Positions 27,282 through 34,936 of a stretch of DNA of 64,000 nt are shown piece by piece. How positions within the stretch are numbered: the first letter of the stretch is position 1; each line of letters opens with the position of its first letter. The DNA is taken from assembly GCF_046736045.1 (NCBI RefSeq), contig NZ_CP177134.1:2108001-2172000 (forward strand), in the 5' to 3' direction. The DNA comes from Leptospira_A sp046736045. Lineage in GTDB: Bacteria > Spirochaetota > Leptospiria > Leptospirales > Leptospiraceae. Below the pieces are notes generated by a model. The model was not told where the DNA came from and searched no databases. It saw only the letters and a list, made by a program, of their open reading frames with translations. The position numbers and the translations under genes were made by a program.

Positions 27282-27626
27282 ATGATTCAAATCCCATTAG
27301 CAGCACCCTCGGAACCTTGGACGATTTTAGTTGATATACTCTTCTTTTTTTTAGCTTCTGCTGCCTGTGCCTATTACTTTTATTACTATAAAAGGAAAGA
27401 TTTACTAGGTAAATTCTGGGGTTCCACTTTTGTCGCAGGTATCGGTGCATTGATTGTATTCGCCACCTTACAAACGTACATCAGAGACATCATTATGTGG
27501 CTCATGTCTCCTAAAATCGGTTCAACTCAGCTTTCCAATGTGAACTTGGTCGCCATCTTTCTCGGTGGATTCATTGCCCTTTATATCATGAATCGGATCA
27601 ACCACAACAAAGAGAGAAGGGACTGA
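27282..27626 (+). CDS. small membrane protein of unknown function
   Basis: This 114-residue protein has three hydrophobic segments (about residues 14-34, 46-64 and 85-105) and a basic C-terminus NRINHNKERRD. I chose the ATG at 27282, with GAAGG about ten bases before it. An in-frame extension to 27177 would overlap the start of divergent aroE. I recognise no family. The last 105 bases are also coding on the minus strand as the 3' end of the glycosyltransferase gene, an unusually long convergent overlap. Confidence 0.65.
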   Translation: MIQIPLAAPSEPWTILVDILFFFLASAACAYYFYYYKRKDLLGKFWGSTFVAGIGALIVFATLQTYIRDIIMWLMSPKIGSTQLSNVNLVAIFLGGFIALYIMNRINHNKERRD

Positions 27627-28385
27627 TAGATTGTTATTTTTTTCATAAAGTTTCAGGTACTTTAGAAAATTATAATAAAACCCAAGCACCGCCAAAACAA
27701 AACCCGCCTTACCGTCGAAAATTCCCATTCGAATGAAATACATATAAAAGGCTTTGAATGAGCCTTTTAATACAGCCCAGGTCACCGAACTTTTTTTGCC
27801 TTTTCTATGTTCTTCTTCAGCAAATAGGCTGGAGTATCTATCTATAAAATTCAAATGATCCGAAATGTTTTTGTATGAATAATGAAAGAGAGGATGTTTC
27901 AAAGGAATCGGCTTGGAAGGAAGTTTGACTCTTTCATGCACAAGTCCTCCTCCGAATTTGCCTTTATCCTTTCTGAACAATCTCAATTGATAGTTGGGAA
28001 AAAATCCGCCGAAACGAATCCACTTCCCCAAATACCATGTTAGGCGGGGGATCAGGTATCCGTCCGACCCGGGAAAATCATTTCCGAATAGGGAAGTGAT
28101 TTCTTCTTTGAGTCCGGGAGAAACCACTTCGTCCGCGTCCAATGCCAAAACCCAGTCTTCTTTCGTTTTGCTGAGTGCAAAATTCTTTTGATTGGAATAG
28201 GTATCGAATGTTCTTTCGAAAAGCCTTGCATGAGGACATGTCTTTTTAATCAGTTCTACGGTGTTGTCTTTGGAACCTGAATCTACAATGACGATATCAT
28301 CGATAAAACTAAGAGCTTCCAGGGTTCTTACAATATTGTCTTCTTCGTTGAATGTGATTATGGTAGCGGATAAAGGAAGAGGCAT
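27522..28385 (-). CDS. family 2 glycosyltransferase (WaaE/KdtX-like)
   Basis: This 287-residue GT-A fold enzyme begins LSATIITFNEEDNIVRTLEA, followed by DDIVIVDSGSKDNT. The metal-binding DxD-type site is WVLALDADEVVSPGLKEEI. The region GKFGGGLVHERVKLP is typical of the WaaE/KdtX group that adds a sugar to LPS inner core. A hydrophobic patch near residues 215-240 may associate with the membrane. The last 35 codons extend into the convergent gene at 27282-27626 and could be a run-on tail. The HATPase gene lies 6 bases upstream, so the two are likely co-transcribed. Sugar and acceptor not predictable. Confidence 0.85.
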   Translation of the reverse strand: MPLPLSATIITFNEEDNIVRTLEALSFIDDIVIVDSGSKDNTVELIKKTCPHARLFERTFDTYSNQKNFALSKTKEDWVLALDADEVVSPGLKEEITSLFGNDFPGSDGYLIPRLTWYLGKWIRFGGFFPNYQLRLFRKDKGKFGGGLVHERVKLPSKPIPLKHPLFHYSYKNISDHLNFIDRYSSLFAEEEHRKGKKSSVTWAVLKGSFKAFYMYFIRMGIFDGKAGFVLAVLGFYYNFLKYLKLYEKNNNLSVPSLFVVVDPIHDIKGNESTEKDGDQVHIGKLS

Positions 28386-28391
28386 GAAGAT

Positions 28392-29078
28392 TTAAACGGG
28401 TTTTGATTGTCGGATAGGTGTATAGTGTTTTGAAAGGGGAATCTCCAGTCTTGCGGTTGTGGAGTCTTCTCCGATGATGATTCGGAAAAAATTCGGATCG
28501 ATTCCTTCACCCTTTAACATGATTAAGATGAGCGCAAGTCCCAGACCGGCGCCTTCCGTATTGTCGGCATTGTCCATATAGAATTGAGCGATATCATCAT
28601 ATGCCATTCCTTTTTCCAATCTTTCCCGAATGGCTTTTTCTTCCTGTTTGGCAATAGGAGTGTTGTTGATCACTTCAATGCTGATCCCGGTATCCGTATA
28701 ATTGAAATTGATAAGACAGTAGTAACCTTTCTTTTTTGCCTTTGCTCCGAACTCATTTGACATTTCTTCGGAAAACATCTCTTTGTATTCCCGAACACCT
28801 TGCGCGTATTCGGTTGGGTTTGACATATCGTAACCCCGTTCTTCAAAAAAGACTCTTTTTTGATTCGCTTTGCAGGCATTGATGGCAAGCTCTTTGATGA
28901 TGGTATAGAGAGTAGGGATGAGTGTGGAGTGGGTGAGACGATCCAGGATCCTTTCCACCGCTTCTTTGATGTGTTCCTCGACGGATTTCGAGACCCTATG
29001 TGTTTTTAGGGAGAGGATTTTTCCATTTTCCACGTGCAATTTGATGTGGTCAGAAATCTCGCTTGTTTCCTTACCCAT
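28392..29078 (-). CDS. orphan HATPase-domain protein (no HisKA)
   Basis: This 228-residue soluble protein has one histidine-kinase-type ATP-binding domain. The N box is IKELAINACKANQKRVFFE, and the G2-like glycine loop is NTEGAGLGLALILIMLKG. The G1 position reads SIEVINNTPI, which lacks the DxGxG Asp, as in some RsbW/anti-sigma relatives. There is no phospho-acceptor His domain, no sensor domain and no transmembrane segment. Possible roles are a partner-switching kinase or an ATP-dependent scaffold. It precedes a glycosyltransferase gene by 6 bases. Confidence 0.75.
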   Translation of the reverse strand: MGKETSEISDHIKLHVENGKILSLKTHRVSKSVEEHIKEAVERILDRLTHSTLIPTLYTIIKELAINACKANQKRVFFEERGYDMSNPTEYAQGVREYKEMFSEEMSNEFGAKAKKKGYYCLINFNYTDTGISIEVINNTPIAKQEEKAIRERLEKGMAYDDIAQFYMDNADNTEGAGLGLALILIMLKGEGIDPNFFRIIIGEDSTTARLEIPLSKHYTPIRQSKPV

Positions 29079-29133
29079 ACAAAGAAATCATTTTCATTCT
29101 AAGCCTTGTTGTCAAGGTACTAAGACCGCAAGT

Positions 29134-30570
29134 ATGAAAAACCGCAGGCTCCCTTGTTTCCTATTCCTTCTTTATTTATCGGCTTCCTACCCCTCTCTTC
29201 TTTTGTCCCAAAATTTGAAAATGTTAGGAGTTCGGGTCTGGGAGTCGGAAAAAAAGCAATTTGGTGAGGTCAGTGATCTGGAAGTGAATGCCGGAAAAAT
29301 CCGCTCCATCACCCCGAAAACCTCAAATTCCAAAGAACCAATTCGTTATATCTTACCTGGTTTCTGTGACGCAAGTGTTACGATTGGAGCAAATTCTTTC
29401 GGTGGCCAGACCAATCGTGAAATTTTACCACAACTTCTGCTTGGATTTTTGGCTACTGGCTTCAGCCATGTGGAATCCGTGGGAGATGGAGACCTAACGA
29501 AAGTTAAAGAAGAAGTTTTAAAATCCAGAATGACAGGGCCCTTTATTTTGCAGTCCCAAAAACCTTGGGTTTACGATGCGAATTTTAAAGAAGATGCCCC
29601 CCCGAAAGAACAATACTTTGCACTGGGACTTGATTCCAAATCCCTGGAAGCGGGAGATGGAAAACAAAATCGCTCCCGCCACCAACCTATCTTTCTTAAA
29701 AAGGCGGGAGGCCAATCCTTTCCGCAAACGACTCTCTTTCAATGGAAGTCGAGATGGGACAAACAAGGTTATACACCGATTGCTTATACATTTGCAGACA
29801 GGCTTGCCTGGGAAGATGCATTGGACACCGGATTTCCGGTCATCTTTCATCCTATGCCCGGCAATGCGAATTTATCCAGGGTGCAGACCAGACAGTTTTT
29901 ATGGGCACCACTTATGAATGTATCTTATTTTTTATCTCTTAAAAACGATCCCAAATCTTTGAGCGTAAGGTTGCAGCAGATCGGGGAGAGTTTTCCTTAT
30001 TTCAAAGAAAAGTTTCTTTCTAATTTTTTGGCCGGCTTGGAAGAGAATGGAGATTTTGAAAAAGCAAATCGTGAAAAATCGGAATTTTATTCTCTTTGGG
30101 AAACCTTTCGCAAGGAACATAAAAAAGAACGACTGTTATTCGCGAGCGGCTCCGGCCATTGGGCGTCTTTTCCGGGAGTGGGTGCGATTCAGGAAATTTC
30201 CCTTTGGGAAACTGCCTGGAATACAATTGCCAAGGAAGAAGAAAGAAAAAAAGAAACTGAAATTTCACTCCCTTGGTGGAAGCGGATTTTTGCAAGACCT
30301 GACACCGAAGAGTTGGGAAAAATCCGGAAAGACCCGGATACTTTGCCTTCGGAAAGAAAGGAATTGGTTCAGATTTTGACGGAAAAAACCTGTGGGTTTA
30401 TCGGTGCCGACCATGAGGGTAAAATTGCGATCGGCAAACCGGCGCACTTCTCCGTTTTTAAGGAAAATCCTCTGAAAAAACCTTTGGGAATATTTGCTAT
30501 TGAATCCATGGTCCTTGGTGGAAAATTGGTTTATACCCCAAAACCTGAAAAAGTAGGTAAAAAGCCATGA
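29134..30570 (+). CDS. exported amidohydrolase-like protein lacking metal ligands
   Basis: This 478-residue protein has an N-terminal signal (CFLFLLYLSASYPSLLLSQ). The composite beta-sandwich of amidohydrolases is visible at both ends: LEVNAGKIRSITPK near the start, then IGADHEGKIAIGKPAHFSVFKENPLK and SMVLGGKLVYT near the end. The barrel entry reads YILPGFCDASVTIG (Asp79), where a real enzyme has P-G-x-x-D-x-H-x-H, so both metal-binding histidines are absent. The usual G-T-D near the barrel end reads ASGSGHW. It is probably not a metal hydrolase. The start at 29134 is chosen at the signal peptide; an extension to 28918 overlaps the divergent HATPase gene. It overlaps the S1-domain gene by 4 bases. 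Confidence 0.75.
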   Translation: MKNRRLPCFLFLLYLSASYPSLLLSQNLKMLGVRVWESEKKQFGEVSDLEVNAGKIRSITPKTSNSKEPIRYILPGFCDASVTIGANSFGGQTNREILPQLLLGFLATGFSHVESVGDGDLTKVKEEVLKSRMTGPFILQSQKPWVYDANFKEDAPPKEQYFALGLDSKSLEAGDGKQNRSRHQPIFLKKAGGQSFPQTTLFQWKSRWDKQGYTPIAYTFADRLAWEDALDTGFPVIFHPMPGNANLSRVQTRQFLWAPLMNVSYFLSLKNDPKSLSVRLQQIGESFPYFKEKFLSNFLAGLEENGDFEKANREKSEFYSLWETFRKEHKKERLLFASGSGHWASFPGVGAIQEISLWETAWNTIAKEEERKKETEISLPWWKRIFARPDTEELGKIRKDPDTLPSERKELVQILTEKTCGFIGADHEGKIAIGKPAHFSVFKENPLKKPLGIFAIESMVLGGKLVYTPKPEKVGKKP

Positions 30571-31730
30571 AAGGGAAGAATAGCCCATCCAGCGAATTTG
30601 AGCGCCTATTAGAAGAAAGTTTCGAAAAGAGAAAATCCATTGAACCTGGATCTTCCCATTCGGCAAAAGTCATCTCAGTCAAAAATGACTATGTATTTAT
30701 ACGTACAAACGGTTCCAACATTGTAGGAAATATTTCTGCCGAAGAATGGAAGGAAGAAACTCCTCCCAAACCGGGAACAGTTCTCACTGTTTATTTTTTG
30801 AAAGAGGACTCTGGAGATTATCACTTTACATCTTGTTTGGTGGGAGATTCCATTACGGAAGAAAATGTGCAGATCGCATTAAATTCCGAAATCCCGATAC
30901 TCGGACAGATTTCTACGGAAGTAAACGGTGGTTACGAGGTAAAACTCGGTTCGATCACCGCTTTTGTCCCCTTTTCCCAGTTAGATGCTGAAAATAAAGG
31001 CAAAGAAATTTACGGAAAAAAATTCAAATTCATTATCAGCGAATTCAATTCCAAGCAGAACAAAGTAGTGGTTTCCCAAAAGAAAATTTCAGACCGGGAA
31101 AAAGATGCAAAACGAAAAATCCTTCAGGATGAATTGAAAGAAGGGATGTTTGTTACAGCTCGCATCAGATCCATTCACAAGTTCGGACTCATCGTGGATA
31201 TGGATGGTTTCGATGCTTTGGTTCCTGCAAGCGAAGCAAGTTTTCGAAAGAATGCAGACTTGGAAAAAGAATTCCAAGTAGGAGAAACACTCCGTGCTAA
31301 AATCATTTCTTTGAATTGGGAAGAAGGAAAATTTTCCTTAAGTGTAAAGGATTTTTTGCAGGACCCTTGGGCGCAAAAAGTTCCTTTCCGGGAATCCGAT
31401 ATTGTTACCGGAGAAATCGAATCCATCAAACCATTCGGGATTTTCGTAAGATTGAACGAATCTTTCGGAGGATTGATTCCCAATAAAGAAACGGGTGTAC
31501 CTCAAAGAACCCCGGTTAACACTGTTTATTCCCCCGGTCAAAAGGTAGAAGTATTCGTTTTGGAAGTGAATCCTGAAAAAAAACAGATCGCACTTTCGAT
31601 TACGAAAGCGGTCGATGCGAAAGATCGATTGGAATACCAACAGTATCTGGGAAATAATGCGGATACGGGCGCAGTTTCCAGTTTCGGACTCTTACTCAAA
31701 CAGTCGTTAGAAAAGAAAAACAAAAAGTAA
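30567..31730 (+). CDS. S1 RNA-binding domain protein (ribosomal protein S1-like)
   Basis: This 387-residue protein contains about four S1/OB domains. The third (about 188-265) and fourth (about 275-350) are the clearest, with GMFVTARIRSIHKFGLIVDM plus DGFDALVPASEAS, and VTGEIESIKPFGIFVRL plus GGLIPNKE and KQIALSI. The first two (about 30-100 and 108-180) are more diverged. It is shorter than the six-domain RpsA of proteobacteria, so it may be a reduced S1 or an extra S1-like factor. The ATGA overlap with the upstream gene indicates coupled translation; trmL follows after three bases. Confidence 0.85.
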   Translation: MKGKNSPSSEFERLLEESFEKRKSIEPGSSHSAKVISVKNDYVFIRTNGSNIVGNISAEEWKEETPPKPGTVLTVYFLKEDSGDYHFTSCLVGDSITEENVQIALNSEIPILGQISTEVNGGYEVKLGSITAFVPFSQLDAENKGKEIYGKKFKFIISEFNSKQNKVVVSQKKISDREKDAKRKILQDELKEGMFVTARIRSIHKFGLIVDMDGFDALVPASEASFRKNADLEKEFQVGETLRAKIISLNWEEGKFSLSVKDFLQDPWAQKVPFRESDIVTGEIESIKPFGIFVRLNESFGGLIPNKETGVPQRTPVNTVYSPGQKVEVFVLEVNPEKKQIALSITKAVDAKDRLEYQQYLGNNADTGAVSSFGLLLKQSLEKKNKK

Positions 31731-31733
31731 CCG

Positions 31734-32207
31734 GTGGAAATTGCGTTATTTGAACCGGAAATTCCCCCTAACACTGGAAATATTGCCCGGTTGTGTGTGA
31801 ATGCGGATGTTCCGCTTTCGATTATTGGAAAACCGTCCTTCGATCTTTCCGAAAAAGCAGTGAGGCGTGCCGGATTAGATTATTGGAATGATCTAATCCT
31901 CTACCAATTCCCCGATTGGGAAGAATTCAGATCGAAAAAGGAAGAGGAAGGGAAACGAATATTCTTAATTTCTAAGTTTGGGCGGGAAAACTACTGGGAT
32001 GTACAGTTTTTACCCACGGATGTATTGGTTTTCGGAAGAGAAACCAGTGGTTTGCCCGATTTCATTACAGAAGCTCACGACCAAAATCGCATTCTTTCCA
32101 TTCCCATGTCGCCCAAATCCCGCTCGATTAACCTTTCCAACGCAGTTGCCATCGTTCTTTATGAGGCAATCCGACAGGTAGAACGAGGAAATCCCCCTAA
32201 GATATAA
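31734..32207 (+). CDS. trmL: tRNA (cytidine/uridine-34-2'-O)-methyltransferase
   Basis: SPOUT-class enzyme that methylates the wobble nucleotide of certain leucine tRNAs. The N-terminus reads IALFEPEIPPNTGNIARLCVN. The knot region is VLVFGRETSGLPDFI, then RILSIPMSPKSRSINLSNAVAIVLYEA, all typical of TrmL. The length of 157 matches. The start is GTG at 31734, three bases after the S1-gene stop; no clear ribosome binding site, so translation is probably coupled. Confidence 0.95.
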   Translation: MEIALFEPEIPPNTGNIARLCVNADVPLSIIGKPSFDLSEKAVRRAGLDYWNDLILYQFPDWEEFRSKKEEEGKRIFLISKFGRENYWDVQFLPTDVLVFGRETSGLPDFITEAHDQNRILSIPMSPKSRSINLSNAVAIVLYEAIRQVERGNPPKI

Positions 32208-32249
32208 AACAATTTACAAGTCGTTCCTTCTCATTGAAATGGGAATATT

Positions 32250-32918
32250 ATGGCGTTCCTTCTTTCCCAATCTGAGTTAGAGAAAGAAATTAAGACCCTT
32301 TTTTCTTTGGGGCTTTCCGGAAATGCCAGAGATTTTTTTTCATGGGTTCAGATGGAGGTTTTTCGCAAGTTCAAAGACCTTCCCAATACAAATTTAGAAT
32401 CAGTTCAGGATATTTTAAATCACTTACAGTCTAATGGTGACATAGTTACAAATCCATTTGATCCCCGAGAATACAACTTATCGGAAAAATCCCCTTTGGT
32501 TCGCAAAGTTGGTAACTCGGAAAAATATGTCATATTGGGCGCGCTTGTTTATAATCCTATGCAGTATGCGCGTGCCCGCTTGGACTATTTTTTAAAATGC
32601 AATCAGGTCCCAGAAGATCTGCGCATGGATCTTTGTATTGCGACTGTGGAAGCAGTGGAGAACGCAGCGAAGTACGGAGATGGGCTGAATGTTGAGATCA
32701 ATTACCAAATAGATAAATCGAAACTTTTTACAATTGAGATGCTCAATACAGTAAAAGATTTTAATTTGGAAGATGATATCCAACGAGGCAAATTTTCTTC
32801 TACGGCTACTCTGATGCGCGGGATGATGGTGATGCAAAAATTATTTGATGCAGTGGATCTGGAAATTTTAGACAATCGAAAACAAGCATATCTCAAAGCA
32901 TCCCGCAAACTTTCTTAA
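32250..32918 (+). CDS. RsbW-like ATP-binding protein
   Basis: This is a 222-residue soluble protein. The C-terminal half is an HATPase fold with the N box RMDLCIATVEAVENAAKYGDG and a late segment TATLMRGMMVMQKLFDAVD that aligns with the G-x-G/lid region of RsbW and SpoIIAB-type anti-sigma kinases. The N-terminal 90 residues are helical and unassigned, with a segment (SDG-like turn at SNGDIVTNPFD) that looks like a small winged or mixed fold. No His-acceptor domain or membrane segment. It lies 20 bases upstream of uvrB. Function in partner switching is inference. Confidence 0.7.
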   Translation: MAFLLSQSELEKEIKTLFSLGLSGNARDFFSWVQMEVFRKFKDLPNTNLESVQDILNHLQSNGDIVTNPFDPREYNLSEKSPLVRKVGNSEKYVILGALVYNPMQYARARLDYFLKCNQVPEDLRMDLCIATVEAVENAAKYGDGLNVEINYQIDKSKLFTIEMLNTVKDFNLEDDIQRGKFSSTATLMRGMMVMQKLFDAVDLEILDNRKQAYLKASRKLS

Positions 32919-32938
32919 ATTCACATAACAGGTCTTTT

Positions 32939-34933
32939 ATGGCAAAATTTAAAATGGTGTCCCCTTTTTCGGCAGCTGGAGACCAAGTCCAAGCTATTGA
33001 ATTGATCGCAAATGCCTATAAAGAAGGCAAAGACAAAGTTACGCTCGTAGGTGTCACCGGTTCCGGTAAAACATTTACGATGGGAGAGGTGATCGCCCGT
33101 GTGGGAAAACCCACTTTGATTCTTTCGCATAATAAAACTTTGGCGGCACAATTGTTTCGCGAGTTTAAGGATTTTTTTCCTGAGAATGCGGTAGAGTATT
33201 TCGTCTCTTATTACGATTATTACCAGCCGGAAGCATATGTTCCTTCTTCGGACACATTTATAGAAAAAGATATGTCGATGAACGAGGAAATCGATAAACT
33301 TCGGTTACGTGCAACTTCAAGTCTCTTGGAAAGAGACGATGTAATTATTGTTAGCTCCGTATCCTGCATTTACGGTTTGGGTTCACCCGAAGACTATATG
33401 GCATCCGTTGTTATGTTGAAGGTAGGAGACAAAATCGACCGGGATCAGATCATTCGAAAATTTTTACACATTCAGTATGCACGTAACGATATAGATTTCA
33501 GTCGTGGTAATTTCCGGGTGAGGGGAGATTCGATTGAAATCATGCCTTCCTATCAAGAAGAAGGAATTCGAATTGAATTATTCGGTGATGAAATCGATGG
33601 AATTTCCAGGTTTGATCCTATTACCGGAAAAACAAAACTCAAACTGGATCGTGCGATCGTATATCCCGCAAAACACTTTATCACTTCCGGTCCCAAAGTA
33701 AAAGATGCGATTGAAAAAATCAAAGAAGAGATGCAAACCGCCAAGGAAAAATTTCTCGCCCAAGGAAAACATCTGGAAGCGGAAAGAATCGAATCCCGTA
33801 CCAATTATGATATGGAAATGCTTACTGAACTCGGATATTGTAACGGGATAGAAAATTATTCCCGTCACCTAACCGGCAGAGCCGAAGGGGAAAGGCCTGC
33901 ATGTCTTATGGATTATTTCCCCAACCTGGACTTTCTTTTGATTGTGGATGAATCCCATGTGACTTTGCCTCAAGTGGGGGGAATGTATGCGGGAGACAGA
34001 TCCAGAAAACAGACATTAGTTGATTTTGGATTCAGACTACCGAGTGCATTGGACAATAGGCCTCTCAATTTTCAGGAGTTCGAAAAGATGACTCCTAAAA
34101 CTCTCTATGTGTCCGCGACACCTGACGAGACCGAATTGAAAAAAAGCGAAGTCGTAGTGGAACAGATCATTCGTCCAACCGGGCTTTTGGATCCGATTGT
34201 GGAAGTTCGCCCTACTACCAATCAAATCGAAGATCTCCTCCGGGAAATGCACCTAAGGATACAGAACAAAGAAAGAATTTTGATTACCACTCTGACCAAA
34301 AAAATGGCAGAGGATCTTACAGATTATTATAAAGAAGTTGGTTTGAAGATAGCTTATCTTCATTCCGAAATCGATACGATTCAAAGAGTGGAGATCATTC
34401 GGGATTTGCGAAAAGGGATTTACGACTGTTTGGTGGGGATCAATTTGCTTCGGGAAGGATTGGATATTCCGGAAGTATCTCTCGTTGCGATACTGGACGC
34501 GGATAAAGAAGGTTTCCTTCGAAATTATAAATCCTTGATTCAGACCATCGGTCGCGCCGCAAGAAATTCAAGCGGTAAAGCGATCCTTTATGCGGATCGA
34601 ATGACCGAGTCCATGAAAAAGGCAATCGGGGAAACGGAAAGAAGGAGAAAAATTCAGGAAGAACATAACCTTCGTTTCGGAATCACCCCTCAGTCGATTA
34701 TCAAAGAAATTCATGATATGCTCACCCGTGAGGTTGCTGAAAAAAACAGCCAGGAAGAAGCACTGCAGGAAATGGAAAGGGATTTTACTTTGAAAAAATA
34801 CAAAACAAAAGAAAATCTAAAAGAAGCTTTGAAAAAGGAAATGTTACGTTTTGCACAGAATCTGGATTTTGAAAAAGCAGCGATGTTTAGAGATAAAATG
34901 TTAGCCGTAGGGCCGGATAAGATAGAGACTTAG
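32939..34933 (+). CDS. uvrB: excinuclease ABC subunit B
   Basis: DNA damage verification helicase of nucleotide excision repair. The Walker A site is VTLVGVTGSGKTFTMG. The beta-hairpin is YYDYYQPEAYVPSSDTFIEKD. Walker B region is FLLIVDESHVTLPQVGGMYAGD. Motifs V and VI read GINLLREGLDIPEVSLVAILDADKEGF and LIQTIGRAARN. The C-terminal UVR motif is NLDFEKAAMFRDKM, which binds UvrC. Length 664 is normal. lon follows after three bases. Confidence 0.98.
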   Translation: MAKFKMVSPFSAAGDQVQAIELIANAYKEGKDKVTLVGVTGSGKTFTMGEVIARVGKPTLILSHNKTLAAQLFREFKDFFPENAVEYFVSYYDYYQPEAYVPSSDTFIEKDMSMNEEIDKLRLRATSSLLERDDVIIVSSVSCIYGLGSPEDYMASVVMLKVGDKIDRDQIIRKFLHIQYARNDIDFSRGNFRVRGDSIEIMPSYQEEGIRIELFGDEIDGISRFDPITGKTKLKLDRAIVYPAKHFITSGPKVKDAIEKIKEEMQTAKEKFLAQGKHLEAERIESRTNYDMEMLTELGYCNGIENYSRHLTGRAEGERPACLMDYFPNLDFLLIVDESHVTLPQVGGMYAGDRSRKQTLVDFGFRLPSALDNRPLNFQEFEKMTPKTLYVSATPDETELKKSEVVVEQIIRPTGLLDPIVEVRPTTNQIEDLLREMHLRIQNKERILITTLTKKMAEDLTDYYKEVGLKIAYLHSEIDTIQRVEIIRDLRKGIYDCLVGINLLREGLDIPEVSLVAILDADKEGFLRNYKSLIQTIGRAARNSSGKAILYADRMTESMKKAIGETERRRKIQEEHNLRFGITPQSIIKEIHDMLTREVAEKNSQEEALQEMERDFTLKKYKTKENLKEALKKEMLRFAQNLDFEKAAMFRDKMLAVGPDKIET

Positions 34934-34936
34934 TAT

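Noticed and set aside
28918..29133. 72-codon extension of the amidohydrolase-like frame
   Set aside because: It overlaps the divergent HATPase gene; the signal peptide starts exactly at the ATG at 29134.
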